This document shows, piece by piece, positions 55,087-64,000 of a DNA stretch of 64,000 nt. The position numbers and the translations under genes are program-made. Location of the stretch: NCBI RefSeq assembly GCF_018069755.1, contig NZ_JAGQDE010000002.1, positions 248,001 to 312,000 of the forward strand, read 5' to 3'. Positions within the stretch are counted from its first letter, which is position 1; the number at the start of each line of letters is the position of its first letter. The stretch comes from Ideonella aquatica (GTDB lineage: Bacteria; Pseudomonadota; Gammaproteobacteria; Burkholderiales; Burkholderiaceae_C). The notes below the pieces were generated by a model. The model saw nothing but the letters and a program-made list of their open reading frames with translations. It ran no database searches and was not told the origin of the DNA.

Positions 55087-56208
55087 ATGAGCGAAGGTCC
55101 CCTGAAGAACGCCCGGCGCATCGTCGTCAAGGTTGGCTCCAGCCTGGTCACCAACGAGGGCAAGGGCGTCGACGCCGAGGCCATCGGCAACTGGTGCCGC
55201 CAGCTGGCGGCGCTGGCGCACCAGGGCCGCGAGGTGGTGATGGTCTCGTCGGGTGCGATCGCCGAGGGCATGAAGCGCCTGGGCTGGCGCACCCGGCCCA
55301 AGGAACTGCACGAGCTGCAGGCCGCGGCGGCCGTGGGCCAGATGGGCCTGGTGCAGATGTACGAGCGCCTGCTCAGCGAGCATGGCATGGGCAGCGCCCA
55401 GGTGCTGCTCACCCACGCCGACCTGGCCGACCGCGAGCGCTACCTGAACGCCCGCTCGACGCTGCTGACGCTGCTGGGCCTGAAGGTCATCCCGGTCATC
55501 AACGAGAACGACACCGTCGTCAACGACGAGATCAAGTTCGGCGACAACGACACCCTCGGCGCGCTGGTGGCCAACCTGGTCGAGGCCGACGCGCTGGTGA
55601 TCCTGACCGACCAGCGCGGCCTGTACACCGCCGACCCGCGCTCCAACCCCGACGCCCGCTTTGTCGACGTCGCCCAGGCCGGCGACCCGGCGCTGGAGCA
55701 GATGGCCGGCGGTGCCGGCTCGCGCGTGGGCACCGGCGGCATGATCACCAAGATCCTGGCCGCCAAGCGCGCTGCCGGCAGCGGCGCCAGCACCGTGATC
55801 GCCTGGGGCCGCGAGCCCGACGCGCTGCTGCGCCTGGCTGCCGGTGAAGCCATCGGCACCGCGCTGCTGGCCGGCACGCCCAAGCTGGCCGCGCGCAAGC
55901 AGTGGATGGCCGACCACCTGCAACTGCGCGGCGCGGTGCGGGTGGACGATGGCGCGGTGATCAAGCTGCGCGAGGAGGGAAAAAGCCTGCTGCCGATCGG
56001 CGTGATCGAGGTGGAAGGCGAATTCCACCGTGGCGACGTGATCGCGGTGCGCAACACCGCCGGCGCCGAAATCGCCCGCGGCCTGTCGAACTACGCCAGC
56101 ACCGAGGCGCGGCTCATCGCCCGCAAGCCCTCATCGCAGATCGAGGGGCTGCTGGGCTTTGCCAACGAGCCTGAGCTGATCCACAGAGACAACCTCGTGC
56201 TGGCCTGA
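55087..56208 (+). CDS. proB: Glutamate 5-kinase
   Basis: A 373-residue kinase with the amino-acid-kinase domain (1-255; [54 protein letters not shown]) and a C-terminal PUA domain (about 280-365). It makes glutamyl-5-phosphate for proline synthesis. The ATG lies seven bases after the obgE stop, without its own promoter, the standard betaproteobacterial arrangement. Confidence 0.98.
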   Translation: MSEGPLKNARRIVVKVGSSLVTNEGKGVDAEAIGNWCRQLAALAHQGREVVMVSSGAIAEGMKRLGWRTRPKELHELQAAAAVGQMGLVQMYERLLSEHGMGSAQVLLTHADLADRERYLNARSTLLTLLGLKVIPVINENDTVVNDEIKFGDNDTLGALVANLVEADALVILTDQRGLYTADPRSNPDARFVDVAQAGDPALEQMAGGAGSRVGTGGMITKILAAKRAAGSGASTVIAWGREPDALLRLAAGEAIGTALLAGTPKLAARKQWMADHLQLRGAVRVDDGAVIKLREEGKSLLPIGVIEVEGEFHRGDVIAVRNTAGAEIARGLSNYASTEARLIARKPSSQIEGLLGFANEPELIHRDNLVLA

Positions 56209-56222
56209 GGCCAGGACGAGGT

Positions 56223-56459
56223 TGCGGCGCAGGCTCATGTCCGCGCAGCGGACGTGAAGGCCCGCAGGGCCGGGCCGTAGCCACAATCCAGCGCGGCGTT
56301 GCCGGGGTTGCGGCGCAGGCTCATGTCCGCGCAGCGGACGTGAAGGCCCGCAGGGCCGGGCCGCAGCCACAACCCTTTGCCGGCTGACCAGGGCATGCGG
56401 CGCAGGCTCATGTCCGCGCAGCGGACGTGAAGGCCCGCAGGGCCGGGCCGCAGCCACAA
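56223..56459. repeat. Three direct 64-bp repeats with twin hairpins
   Basis: Copies are 56223-56286, 56309-56372 and 56396-56459. Copies 2 and 3 are identical, copy 1 differs at one base. Spacers of 22 and 23 bp are unrelated. Each copy has two hairpins with the same GCA loop: CATGTCCGC/GCGGACGTG and GGCCC/GGGCC. The array fills the gap between converging proB and rppH. It is a REP/BIME-like element; no coding function is supported. Confidence 0.9.
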
Positions 56460-56470
56460 CCCAGCGCAGC

Positions 56471-57067
56471 TCAGGCCGCCTGCTCCGGCGGTGGCTCCAG
56501 CGTCGCCCTTGGCGGCAACTCCATCTCGTGCTCCTCGCGCGGGCGCGGGCCGTGGTGGCGCATGCCGCCTCTGAGGTAGCGGTTGTGGTGGTTCACGCGC
56601 GGCAGGTAGCGCGCCAGCTCGGTCAGCGCCATCTGGTAGACGTCGCGCTTGAACTCGATCACCACGTCCAGCGGCACCCAGTATTCGTTCCAGCGCCAGG
56701 CGTCGAACTCGGGGTGGTCGGTGGCGCGCAGGTTCATGTCACTGTCGCGGCCCATCAGGCGCAGCAGGAACCAGATCTGCTTCTGGCCCTTGTAGTGGCC
56801 ACGCGCATCCTTGCGGATGAAGTGGTCGGGCACGTTGTAGCGCAGCCAGTCGCGGGTGCGCGCCAGGATTTGCACGTGCTCGGGCAGCAAGCCGACTTCC
56901 TCGTGCAGCTCGCGGAACATCGCCTGCTCGGGCGACTCGCCATACTTGATGCCCCCTTGCGGGAACTGCCAGGAGTGGGTGCGCAGGCGCTTGCCCCAGA
57001 ACACCTGGTTGCGGGCGTTGAGCAGGATGATGCCGACGTTGGGCCTGTAGCCTTCCCGGTCGAGCAT
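56471..57067 (-). CDS. rppH: RNA pyrophosphohydrolase RppH
   Basis: A 198-residue Nudix hydrolase. The Nudix box runs from Gly38 to Gly59 (GGIKYGE...RELHEEVG) and fits GX5EX7[26 protein letters not shown] and FPQGGI are RppH-specific. It removes pyrophosphate from 5' ends of mRNA and starts decay. The C-terminal 40 residues are a polar extension. It diverges from proS across the only A+T-rich gap of the area, a layout common in Burkholderiales. Confidence 0.97.
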   Translation of the reverse strand: MLDREGYRPNVGIILLNARNQVFWGKRLRTHSWQFPQGGIKYGESPEQAMFRELHEEVGLLPEHVQILARTRDWLRYNVPDHFIRKDARGHYKGQKQIWFLLRLMGRDSDMNLRATDHPEFDAWRWNEYWVPLDVVIEFKRDVYQMALTELARYLPRVNHHNRYLRGGMRHHGPRPREEHEMELPPRATLEPPPEQAA

Positions 57068-57077
57068 AATCGAACCC

Positions 57078-57104
57078 CAATTCTTGAATTGAAATCAATA
57101 TAGC
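57078..57104. promoter_or_regulatory. A+T-rich rppH/proS divergent region with palindrome
   Basis: CAATTC-TT-GAATTG (57078-57091) is a perfect inverted repeat in the most A+T-rich stretch of the area. TATAGC (57099-57104) could be a -10 for proS on the + strand; no -35 fits it well. The site may be an operator or simply promoter sequence. Confidence 0.35.
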
Positions 57105-57167
57105 ACTGGCGGCCACGCGGGCACAGGTTCTCGCTTTCCCGAGGGGCCGGTCATTGCACCGATGCCC

Positions 57168-58916
57168 ATGAAAGCCTCCCAGTTCTTCATCTCCACGCTC
57201 AAGGAAGCCCCCGCCGACGCCGAGGTCGTCAGCCACCAGCTGATGATGCGCGCCGGCATGATCAAGCGCCTGGGCGCTGGCATCTACAACTACATGCCGA
57301 TGGGCCTGCGGGTGATCCGCAAGGTCGAGGCCATCATCCGCGACGAGATGAACCGCGCTGGCGCGGTGGAGCTGCTGATGCCGGTGGTGCAGCCGGCCGA
57401 GCTGTGGATGGAAACCGGCCGCTTCCAGGCCTACGGCCCCGAGCTGATGCGGGTGAAGGACCGGCACGACCGCGACTTCATCATCCAGCCCACCAGCGAA
57501 GAGGTGATCACCGACATCGCCCGCCAGGAACTGCGCAGCTACAAGCAGCTGCCGCGCAATTTCTATCACATCCAGACCAAGTTCCGTGACGAGCGCCGGC
57601 CGCGCTTTGGCGTCATGCGCGGGCGCGAGTTCACGATGAAGGACGCCTACTCCTTCGACCGCGACAAGGCCGGTGCGCTGAAGAGCTACCAGCTGATGTT
57701 CGATGCCTACAAGCGCATCTTTGACCGCTTCGGCCTGCAGTACCGCGCGGTGGCCGCCGACACCGGCGCCATCGGCGGCGATGCGTCGCACGAGTTCCAG
57801 GTCATCGCCGACACCGGCGAGGACGCCATCGCCTACTGCCCCACCAGCGACTACGCCGCCAACGTCGAGCTGGCCGAAGCGGTGTCGCTGATCGCCACGC
57901 GCGCCGCGCCGACGCAGGCCCTGGCCAAGACCCCGACGCCCGGCAAGAGCACCTGCGAGGAGGTGGCCGCGCTGCTGGGCATTGCGCTGGCGACGACCGT
58001 GAAGTCGCTGGTGCTCGCCACCGATGACAAGAACGAGGCTGGCGACATCGTGAAGACCACGGTGTGGCTGTTGCTCGTGCGTGGCGACCACGCGATGAAC
58101 GAGGTCAAGGTCGGCAAGCTGCCGGGCCTGAAGGACGCCTTCCGTTTCGCGACCGTGACCGAGATCGAGGAGCACTTTGGCTGCAAGCCCGGCTACCTGG
58201 GGCCGATCGGCCTGAAGAAGCCGGTCAAGGTGGTGGCCGATCGCACCGTGGCGGCCATGAGCGACTGGGTCTGCGGCGCCAACGAGGCGGACTTCCACAT
58301 CACCGGCGTCAACTGGGGCCGCGATCTGCCCGAGCCCGACCTGGTGGCCGACATCCGCAACGTGGTGGAAGGCGACCCCAGCCCCGATGGCCAGGGCGTG
58401 CTGGCCATCCAGCGCGGCATTGAAGTCGGCCATGTGTTCTACCTGGGCACCGGCAAGTACAGCCAACCGATGAAGGCGCAGTTCCTCGATGAGAACGGCA
58501 AGCCCCAGCCCTTCGAGATGGGCTGCTACGGCATTGGCGTCACCCGCATCCTGGGCGCGGGGATCGAGCAGAACCACGACGCCCGCGGCATCATCTGGCC
58601 GGCCAGCATCGCCCCCTTCCAGGTGGCCGTCTGCCCGATCGGCTACGACCGCTCGGCCGAGGTCCAGGCCGCAGCCGATGCGCTGCATGCCGAGCTGCTG
58701 GCGCTGGGTGTCGATGCCATCCTCGATGACCGTGGCGAGCGCCCCGGCGCGATGTTCGCCGACTGGGAGCTGATCGGCGTGCCGCAGCGTGTGGTGCTGT
58801 CCGACCGTGGCCTGAAGGACGGTCAGGTCGAGGTGCAGGGCCGCCGCGAGGCCGAGGCCAGCAAGCTGCCGCTGGCCGAGGTGGCCGCGGCCGTGAAGGC
58901 GCGGCTGGGCGCATGA
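57168..58916 (+). CDS. proS: Prolyl-tRNA synthetase
   Basis: A 582-residue class II synthetase of the bacterial type. [26 protein letters not shown] is the family start; motif 2 ([25 protein letters not shown]) and motif 3 ([13 protein letters not shown]) are present, and an INS editing domain (about 225-405) that hydrolyses Ala-tRNA-Pro lies between them. I choose the second of two close ATGs because relatives begin MKASQ; the first would add two residues. The stop overlaps the transglycosylase start (ATGA). A tRNA-Pro gene is 5.4 kb upstream, without functional linkage. Confidence 0.98.
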   Translation: MKASQFFISTLKEAPADAEVVSHQLMMRAGMIKRLGAGIYNYMPMGLRVIRKVEAIIRDEMNRAGAVELLMPVVQPAELWMETGRFQAYGPELMRVKDRHDRDFIIQPTSEEVITDIARQELRSYKQLPRNFYHIQTKFRDERRPRFGVMRGREFTMKDAYSFDRDKAGALKSYQLMFDAYKRIFDRFGLQYRAVAADTGAIGGDASHEFQVIADTGEDAIAYCPTSDYAANVELAEAVSLIATRAAPTQALAKTPTPGKSTCEEVAALLGIALATTVKSLVLATDDKNEAGDIVKTTVWLLLVRGDHAMNEVKVGKLPGLKDAFRFATVTEIEEHFGCKPGYLGPIGLKKPVKVVADRTVAAMSDWVCGANEADFHITGVNWGRDLPEPDLVADIRNVVEGDPSPDGQGVLAIQRGIEVGHVFYLGTGKYSQPMKAQFLDENGKPQPFEMGCYGIGVTRILGAGIEQNHDARGIIWPASIAPFQVAVCPIGYDRSAEVQAAADALHAELLALGVDAILDDRGERPGAMFADWELIGVPQRVVLSDRGLKDGQVEVQGRREAEASKLPLAEVAAAVKARLGA

Positions 58917-59545
58917 CGCACGGCGACGCGGCCGGACCCACCCGCCGCGCCCTGCTGGCTGCGCCGGCTTGGCTGCTGGGTGGCTGGAGCACCCCGGCCC
59001 GCGCCGGTCGACAGGCCGAGGAGCCGCTGGCCGATTCGGTGCGCACCGTGCTGTCGGCGGCCATTGCCAACCCGGCGCCGCCCTCGCCGCAGTTCAGCCG
59101 CATCGAGGACCGGCTGGCCTACCTGCGCTGGAAGGGCCAGGCGGCCGATCGCCTGAAGCGCCGCATCGCCGAGTTCCAGACCCGCTCCGACTTCCTCGAT
59201 ACGCTGTGGTACGAAAGCAAGCGCGCCGCGCTGGAACCCGCGCTGATGCTGGGCCTGGTGCAGGTGGAGAGCGGCTTTCGCAAGTACGCGGTCAGCGTGG
59301 CGGGTGCGCGCGGCTACACCCAGGTGATGCCCTTCTGGGCGCGGCTGATTGGCGACGGTGATGTGGCCAAGCTCTTCCACATGCAGGTCAACCTGCGCTT
59401 TGGCTGCGTGATCCTGCGCCACTACCTGGAGCGCGAGCGGGGCGATCTGTTCTTTGCGCTGGGCCGCTACAACGGCAGCCGGGGCCGCGCCGAGTACCCG
59501 GACATGGTGATGGCAGCGCGCCGCCAGTGGCTGCTGCCGGTCTGA
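58913..59545 (+). CDS. Lytic transglycosylase (SLT domain)
   Basis: A 210-residue secreted murein lyase. The N-terminus has [16 protein letters not shown], a Tat-like or Sec signal; the SLT domain (about 95-205) has the catalytic Glu119 in [12 protein letters not shown] and the [12 protein letters not shown] and GRYNGSRG motifs. It cleaves MurNAc-GlcNAc bonds giving anhydromuropeptides, the substrate route recycled by AnmK. It overlaps proS by four bases. The stop meets the ubiX stop with no base between (TGATCA). Confidence 0.93.
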   Translation: MTHGDAAGPTRRALLAAPAWLLGGWSTPARAGRQAEEPLADSVRTVLSAAIANPAPPSPQFSRIEDRLAYLRWKGQAADRLKRRIAEFQTRSDFLDTLWYESKRAALEPALMLGLVQVESGFRKYAVSVAGARGYTQVMPFWARLIGDGDVAKLFHMQVNLRFGCVILRHYLERERGDLFFALGRYNGSRGRAEYPDMVMAARRQWLLPV

Positions 59546-60124
59546 TCAGAGCCCGTTCCAGCGCTTCGGCGCGGCCACGCCCAGCGCCAGCAGCTCGATC
59601 GCCCGCTCCACGGTGTCGGCCACCAGCTCGTCGATGCTGGCCGGCCGGTGGTAGAAGGCCGGCAGCGGCGGGAAGATGATGCCGCCCATCTCGGTGACGG
59701 CGGTCATGTTGCGCAGGTGGGCCAGGTTGAAGGGCGTCTCACGCACCATCATCACCAGGCGGCGCCGCTCCTTGAGCGTGACATCGGCCGCACGTGTCAG
59801 CAGGTTGTCGCCAAAGCCGTGGGCCACCGCAGCCAGCGTCTTCACCGAGCAGGGCGCGATGACCATGGCATCGACGGTGAAGCTGCCGCTGGCGATGCAG
59901 GCCCCGACCTCGCCGATGCCGTGACTCTGGTGCGCCAGCGCCGACAGCGCCTCGCGGTCCAGACCCAGCTCGTGGTGGACATTCAGCAGGCCTGCGGGCG
60001 TACACACCAGGTGGGTCTGCGCGCCCAGCGCCTTCAGGCGCTGCAGCAGCCGCACGCCGTAGACGGCGCCGGAAGCGCCGGTGAGGCCGACGATGACCCG
60101 GGCCGGGCGGCCGGCGTCGCTCAT
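59546..60124 (-). CDS. ubiX: Flavin prenyltransferase UbiX
   Basis: A 192-residue flavoprotein: VGLTGASGAVYGVRLL (phosphate site), APCSVKTLAAVAHGFGDNLLTRAADVTLKERR, and the RPASIDELVADTVERAIELL C-terminal part. UbiX makes prenylated FMN, the cofactor of the UbiD decarboxylase in ubiquinone synthesis. It lies two bases after grxD on the same strand. Confidence 0.97.
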   Translation of the reverse strand: MSDAGRPARVIVGLTGASGAVYGVRLLQRLKALGAQTHLVCTPAGLLNVHHELGLDREALSALAHQSHGIGEVGACIASGSFTVDAMVIAPCSVKTLAAVAHGFGDNLLTRAADVTLKERRRLVMMVRETPFNLAHLRNMTAVTEMGGIIFPPLPAFYHRPASIDELVADTVERAIELLALGVAAPKRWNGL

Positions 60125-60126
60125 CG

Positions 60127-60438
60127 TCAGGCGGTCAGCGCCTGCTGCAGCTCACCCGCCTGGTACATCTCCATCATGATGTCCGAGCCGCCGACGAATT
60201 CGCCGTTGATGTAGAGCTGCGGGATGGTCGGCCAGTTGGCGTATTCCTTGATGCCCTGGCGGATGTCCTCGTCCTCCAGGACGTTGACGGTGTGCGGATC
60301 GTTCACGCCGCAGGCCTTCAGGACCTGCACCGCGCGGCCGGAAAAGCCGCACATCGGGAACTGGGCCGTGCCCTTCATGAACAGGACCACCTTGTGGCCT
60401 TTGACGATCTGGTCGATGCGCTGCTGGACGTCGCTCAT
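60127..60438 (-). CDS. grxD: Monothiol glutaredoxin Grx4
   Basis: A 103-residue glutaredoxin with the monothiol CGFS motif (Cys30) after GTAQFPM and the WPTIPQLYINGEFVGGSDI GSH-binding part. Grx4 binds [2Fe-2S] clusters as a glutathione-bridged dimer and passes them on. It normally follows prmC in this cluster; here a small barrel gene is between them. Confidence 0.98.
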   Translation of the reverse strand: MSDVQQRIDQIVKGHKVVLFMKGTAQFPMCGFSGRAVQVLKACGVNDPHTVNVLEDEDIRQGIKEYANWPTIPQLYINGEFVGGSDIMMEMYQAGELQQALTA

Positions 60439-60520
60439 GGCTACTGGTCTTCCGCGAGGGAATGGATGTCGATGCGCGCATTGTCGCGCGATCGCCCCGA
60501 CCCACGACGCAGGCAGGGCT

Positions 60521-61084
60521 TCAGAACGCGTAGGACAGGTTCAGCTGGAACACCGGCGAAAGCTGCAGCGCCCGCACCGTGTTGTCCAGGCTGGAGCCGC
60601 CGGTCAGCGCCCGCAGGCCCTGACCGGGGCGCTGGGCCATCAGGCCCAGGTCGGCACTCAGACCCACGCCGGCCCGGGTCCACCAGGCGCTGTAGCCCAC
60701 GCCCACATAGGGTGTGGCGGCGGCGTCGGCCGGGTTGTCGGGCAGGCCCACGCTGCGCCACAGCGTGCTGGTGCTGCCCGCGCCCAGCGCCAGACTGCGC
60801 GAGCCCAGCAGCAAGGCGCCGGTGGCACGCAAGCCACCGCCGTCGCCCAGGCGGCCGACATCGAAAAACAGATCGGAGGACACGCGCGCCGCACCCAGCG
60901 CAGGCGCGTTCACCAGGCTGGCGGGCATCGGCGGCGACACCGTGACGATGGACAAATGGGTTTGCCAGGAGGTCCAGCCGGTGGGCTCGGTCAGTTGCAG
61001 ACCGTCACCCGTGGGCGCCGCCTGGGCCGACGACAGCGCGGCCAGCAGAGCCAGACAGACCGGAATGGAGCGGATCGCACGCAT
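60521..61084 (-). CDS. Small outer-membrane beta-barrel-like protein
   Basis: A 187-residue protein with a signal peptide (MRAIRSIPVCLALLAALSSAQA) and an AAGGAGGTG ribosome binding site, one of the strongest in the window. The mature part alternates hydrophobic and polar residues in strand-sized pieces (TPYVGVGYSAWWTRAGVGLSADLGL) and ends with an aromatic residue (LNLSYAF), as BAM substrates do. No conserved family is recognised; an eight-stranded barrel is the best guess. It interrupts the conserved prmC-grxD order and is flanked by gaps of 82 and 106 bp, so it probably has its own promoter and was inserted here. Confidence 0.75.
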   Translation of the reverse strand: MRAIRSIPVCLALLAALSSAQAAPTGDGLQLTEPTGWTSWQTHLSIVTVSPPMPASLVNAPALGAARVSSDLFFDVGRLGDGGGLRATGALLLGSRSLALGAGSTSTLWRSVGLPDNPADAAATPYVGVGYSAWWTRAGVGLSADLGLMAQRPGQGLRALTGGSSLDNTVRALQLSPVFQLNLSYAF

Positions 61085-61190
61085 GGCACACCTCCTTGGT
61101 CTGACCCATGCTACTCCGATGAGTTCAGCGCGTGCGCGGAAAAACGCACAGGGCACATTGCTGTTCCGTGCCTTGAAGTGAGCGTCGGTA
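61085..61190 (-). other. Gap between prmC and the small barrel gene
   Basis: TAGCAT upstream of the barrel gene's ribosome binding site is a weak -10 candidate. The region also has GTGCG/CGCAC around a T-run (61129-61148) which could end the prmC transcript. Nothing else is seen. Confidence 0.3.
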
Positions 61191-62024
61191 TCAGGGTGTA
61201 CCGGGCCAGCGGCCGCCGCTGCAGCGCGCGTGGCCCGCCAGATCCAGGCGCGACTGCACTTGGCTGAAGCCGTGGCTGTCCAGCAACGCCCGCACCGCCG
61301 GGGCCTGGTCCCAGCCGTGCTCCAGCAGCAGCCAGGCGCCCGGAGCGAGGTGGGCCGAAGCACCCGCCAGCAGACGCCGGATGTCGTCCAGCCCGTCGGA
61401 GCCCGAGGCCAGCGCCGACAGCGGCTCGTGCGTCAGCGCTTGCAGGTGCGGATCGTCCTGGGCGATGTAGGGCGGGTTGGACAGCACCAGATCGAAGCGG
61501 TGCCCTGCCAGGCCCTGCCACCAATCGCCCAGCCGCCAGTCCACCGCCAGGCCCAACTGCTCGCCGTTGGCGCGGGCCTGGGCCAGTGCGGTGGGGCTGG
61601 CATCGACCGCGGTGAGCTGCGCGGCCGGGTGGCGGTGCTTGACCGCCAGCGCGATCGCGCCGCTGCCGGTGCCCAGATCCAGCACCTGCGGCGCGGGCAG
61701 TGCGGCCGCGGCCAGCCGCTCCAGCGCCCAATCCACCAGCACTTCGGTGTCGGGCCGCGGGATCAGCACCGCGGGGGACACCGCCAGCCGCAGGCCGTGG
61801 AACTCGCGCTCGCCCACCAGGTAGGCCACCGGCTCGCCCGCGGCGCGGCGCCCACACCAGTCGGCCCAGCGTGCCGTCTGGTCGGCGTCCAGCAGCGCAT
61901 CATCGTGGGCGATCAGCCAGCCGCGCTCGCAGCGCAGCAGCGCGCCCAGCAGCGCAAAGGCGTCCACCCGGTCCAGGCCGGCGGTGTGCGCCGCCTGCAG
62001 CGCCTGAGCCACGCTCAGGCTCAC
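61191..62024 (-). CDS. prmC: Release factor glutamine methyltransferase PrmC
   Basis: A 277-residue SAM-dependent enzyme: motif [12 protein letters not shown] (116-126) and the glutamine-binding NPPY (183-186). The N-terminal helical part binds the release factor. It methylates the GGQ glutamine of RF1 and RF2, needed for full termination rate. Its ATG overlaps the prfA stop by four bases, so enzyme and substrate are translated together. Confidence 0.98.
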   Translation of the reverse strand: MSLSVAQALQAAHTAGLDRVDAFALLGALLRCERGWLIAHDDALLDADQTARWADWCGRRAAGEPVAYLVGEREFHGLRLAVSPAVLIPRPDTEVLVDWALERLAAAALPAPQVLDLGTGSGAIALAVKHRHPAAQLTAVDASPTALAQARANGEQLGLAVDWRLGDWWQGLAGHRFDLVLSNPPYIAQDDPHLQALTHEPLSALASGSDGLDDIRRLLAGASAHLAPGAWLLLEHGWDQAPAVRALLDSHGFSQVQSRLDLAGHARCSGGRWPGTP

Positions 62025-63103
62025 TGCCCGGTCTCCAGCGCGGCCAGCTGCTGCTGGGCGCGCGCAGCCTGCAGGGCAGCGATCAGCTCGCCCAGGTCGC
62101 CGTCGACCACCGCGCCCAGCTTGTACAGCGTCAGGTTGATGCGGTGGTCGGTGATGCGGCCCTGCGGGAAGTTGTAGGTGCGGATGCGGTCACTGCGGTC
62201 GCCCGAGCCGACCAGTGCCTTGCGGGTGGCGGCCTCGGCGGCGGCGCGCTCCTGCGCTTCCTTGTCGCGCAGACGGGCCTGCAGCACGGCCAGCGCCTTG
62301 GCCTTGTTGCGGTGCTGGCTGCGGTCGTCCTGGCACTCGGCGACCAGGCCGGTGGGCAGGTGGGTGACGCGGATCGCCGAGTCGGTCTTGTTGATGTGCT
62401 GGCCACCGGCGCCGCTGGCGCGGAAGGTGTCGATGCGCAGGTCCGACGGATTGAGCGTCACCTCGGCCGCCTCGTCGGGCTCGGGCATCACCGCCACCGT
62501 GCAGGCACTGGTGTGGATGCGGCCCTGGGCCTCGGTGGCCGGTACGCGCTGCACGCGGTGGCCGCCCGATTCAAAGCGCAGCCGGCCGTAGACGCCGTCG
62601 CCTTCCACGCGGATGACGATCTCCTTGTAGCCGCCCAGGTCGGAGGCGTTCTCGCTCATCACCTCGCAGCGCCAGCCCTGGGTCTCGGCAAAGCGCAGGT
62701 ACATGCGCGCCAGGTCGGCGGCAAAGAGGGCGGATTCCTCGCCGCCGGTGCCGGCGCGGATTTCGATGAAGGCGTTGCGCGCGTCGTCGGGGTCGCGCGG
62801 CAGCAGGGCGGTTTGCAGCGCGGCGTCCAGGCGCGCCAGGTCGGCCTCGGCGCCGGTGATCTCCTCGGCGGCCATCTCGGCGAACTCGGGCTCGGACTGC
62901 ATCTCGCGGGCGGCGGTCAGGTCGCGCTCGCGCTGCTGGAAGGCGCGCCACAGGCCGGTGACCTCGGCGGCCTCGGCCTGCTCGCGGGCGAGCTGACGGT
63001 AGCGGGCCATGTCGGCCACCACGGCCGGATCGGCCAGGTTGGCGTCCAGCTCGGCCAGGCGCATCGCGAGGCGGTCGAGCTGCTGGCGCAGCGAGTCTTT
63101 CAT
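62021..63103 (-). CDS. prfA: Peptide chain release factor 1
   Basis: A 360-residue RF1. The codon-recognition tripeptide is Pro188-Ala-Thr190 in [14 protein letters not shown], identifying RF1 (UAA/UAG), and the GGQ motif is at 233-235 in [14 protein letters not shown]. Gln235 is the PrmC target. There is no frameshift, as expected for RF1. The gene lies 69 bp after hemA. Confidence 0.99.
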   Translation of the reverse strand: MKDSLRQQLDRLAMRLAELDANLADPAVVADMARYRQLAREQAEAAEVTGLWRAFQQRERDLTAAREMQSEPEFAEMAAEEITGAEADLARLDAALQTALLPRDPDDARNAFIEIRAGTGGEESALFAADLARMYLRFAETQGWRCEVMSENASDLGGYKEIVIRVEGDGVYGRLRFESGGHRVQRVPATEAQGRIHTSACTVAVMPEPDEAAEVTLNPSDLRIDTFRASGAGGQHINKTDSAIRVTHLPTGLVAECQDDRSQHRNKAKALAVLQARLRDKEAQERAAAEAATRKALVGSGDRSDRIRTYNFPQGRITDHRINLTLYKLGAVVDGDLGELIAALQAARAQQQLAALETGQ

Positions 63104-63172
63104 GGGGGCGGGTCCGGTGGGAGCAGGGGCGGGCGGCGGTGGCCACCCGGGCGGCGCAGCAGGCGCGCGCCG

Positions 63173-64000
63173 CTAACGGCCGCCGGATTCGTCGGCCGGG
63201 TTGCGCGAGGTGGTGCGCAGGAACAAGCGCGACAGCACCTCGGCCGTCTGGTGGCGCTGCTCGCCCTCGGACGCGTGCAGCTCGGCCAGCGCGCCGTGCA
63301 GCATCTTCTGGGTCAGGCCGCGGCTGAGCGCTTCCAGCACGGTGTCCAGGTCATTGCCCTTGGCCAGCAGCTTGCGGGCGCGGGCGATTTCGGCGGCGCG
63401 CCAGTCGTCGGCCTGGCGGTTCAGCGCCTGGATCAGCGGCACGCTGGCGCGCTGGTCCAGCCAGTGGGCGAAGCTTTGCACGCCGGCATCGATGATGGCC
63501 TCGGCCTGCTCCACCGCGGCCTGGCGCTTCTCGCCAGCGGTCTTGACCACCTCGGTGAGGTCGTCCACCGTGTAGAGGTAAATGTCGTCCAGGCGCGAGA
63601 CCTCGGGCTCGATGTCGCGCGGCACGGCCAGGTCGACCATGAACATCGGGCGGCGGCGACGCGCCTTCAGCGCCCGCTCTACCGCGCCCAGGCCGATGAT
63701 CGGCAGCGTGGAGGCGGTGCAGGAGACGACGATGTCGAACTCATGCAGGCGGGTGGTCAGGTCGGCCAGGCGCAGCGCCTGCGCGCCGAAGCGGCTGGCC
63801 AGCTTCTCGCCACGCTCCAGCGTGCGGTTGGCCACCGCCATGGCCTTGGGCTCGCGCGCGGCAAAGTGCGTGGCGACCAGCTCGATCATCTCGCCAGCAC
63901 CCACGAACAGCACCTGGGTTTCGCGCAGGTCCTCGAACAGCTGGGCCGCCAGGCGCACGGTGGCGGCGGCCATGCTGATGGAATGGGCGCCGATCTCGGT
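63173..64000 (-). CDS. hemA: Glutamyl-tRNA reductase, C-terminal part
   Basis: The frame is open to the right edge, so the N-terminal catalytic domain with its active-site cysteine is outside. About 275 residues are visible: [18 protein letters not shown], the NADPH-binding domain ([41 protein letters not shown]) and the C-terminal dimerization helices. The enzyme reduces Glu-tRNA to glutamate-1-semialdehyde, the first step of heme synthesis. It heads the hemA-prfA-prmC cluster. Confidence 0.98.
   Translation of the reverse strand, partial: TEIGAHSISMAAATVRLAAQLFEDLRETQVLFVGAGEMIELVATHFAAREPKAMAVANRTLERGEKLASRFGAQALRLADLTTRLHEFDIVVSCTASTLPIIGLGAVERALKARRRRPMFMVDLAVPRDIEPEVSRLDDIYLYTVDDLTEVVKTAGEKRQAAVEQAEAIIDAGVQSFAHWLDQRASVPLIQALNRQADDWRAAEIARARKLLAKGNDLDTVLEALSRGLTQKMLHGALAELHASEGEQRHQTAEVLSRLFLRTTSRNPADESGGR

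Noticed and set aside
56131..56457. Minus-strand open frames across the 64-bp repeats with repeated peptides
   Set aside because: They arise from translating the repeat, lack a ribosome binding site and overlap the proB 3' end.
56223..56459. CRISPR-like array (repeats with 22-23 bp spacers)
   Set aside because: Repeats of 64 bp are too long, there are only three, spacers are shorter than repeats, and no cas gene is nearby.

Overview
The window is very G+C-rich and gene-dense. It reads as a core chromosomal segment of a betaproteobacterium of the order Burkholderiales, most likely the Rubrivivax/Ideonella/Leptothrix side of the order. This is inferred from gene order (pilB-pilC-pilD-coaE-zapD-yacG; rplU-rpmA-obgE-proB; rppH divergent from proS; hemA-prfA-prmC-grxD-ubiX; rplM-rpsI near erpA, anmK, an M23 peptidase and tyrS), from a Bug-type solute receptor, from System II cytochrome c maturation, and from CIRCE-controlled groESL. 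I see no insertion sequence, prophage, integrase or CRISPR array. The two ends cut through htpG and hemA.

Layout. 1-3.5 kb: htpG 3' end, a small secreted protein, SrkA-type kinase and a GNAT acetyltransferase. 3.6-6.3 kb: rplM-rpsI behind a long structured leader, then a coiled-coil membrane protein, a bactofilin and erpA. 6.3-12 kb: M23 peptidase-anmK-PQQ-type dehydrogenase, divergent from tyrS-FKBP. 12-16.3 kb: a PA2778/PA2779 pair, a cation diffusion facilitator overlapping dtd, a Bug receptor and a cupin. 16.5-26.1 kb: one long operon (acyl-CoA ligase, LivG, LivH, LivM, binding protein, LivF, a 101-residue protein, PaaK-like ligase) divergent from a Crp/Fnr regulator; it looks made to import an organic acid or amino-acid-like substrate and turn acids into CoA thioesters. 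26.1-34 kb: MgtC-like protein, msrPQ, a secreted subtilase with eleven GFLLS(E/Q) repeats, a GGDEF/EAL protein and a small orphan. 34-39.9 kb: ccsB-ccs1, cytochrome c4, engB and an alpha/beta hydrolase. 40-45.9 kb: cytochrome P450 overlapping a patatin-barrel protein (type Vd secretion-like), then groES-groEL. 45.9-51.4 kb: pilBCD-coaE-zapD-yacG. 51.7-58.9 kb: tRNA-Pro(CGG), ispB, rplU-rpmA-obgE-proB, rppH, proS, a lytic transglycosylase. 59.5-64 kb: hemA-prfA-prmC-(small barrel)-grxD-ubiX.

The most interesting signals lie outside the household genes. They are: the GFLLSE array of the subtilase; an identical extended -10 plus discriminator layout in front of rplM, rplU and tRNA-Pro; several genes whose start codon sits exactly where a -10 element puts the transcription start (candidate leaderless mRNAs); a rplM leader that ends in a hairpin and U-run just before the start codon; and intergenic tandem palindromic repeats after paaK-like, livF and proB.
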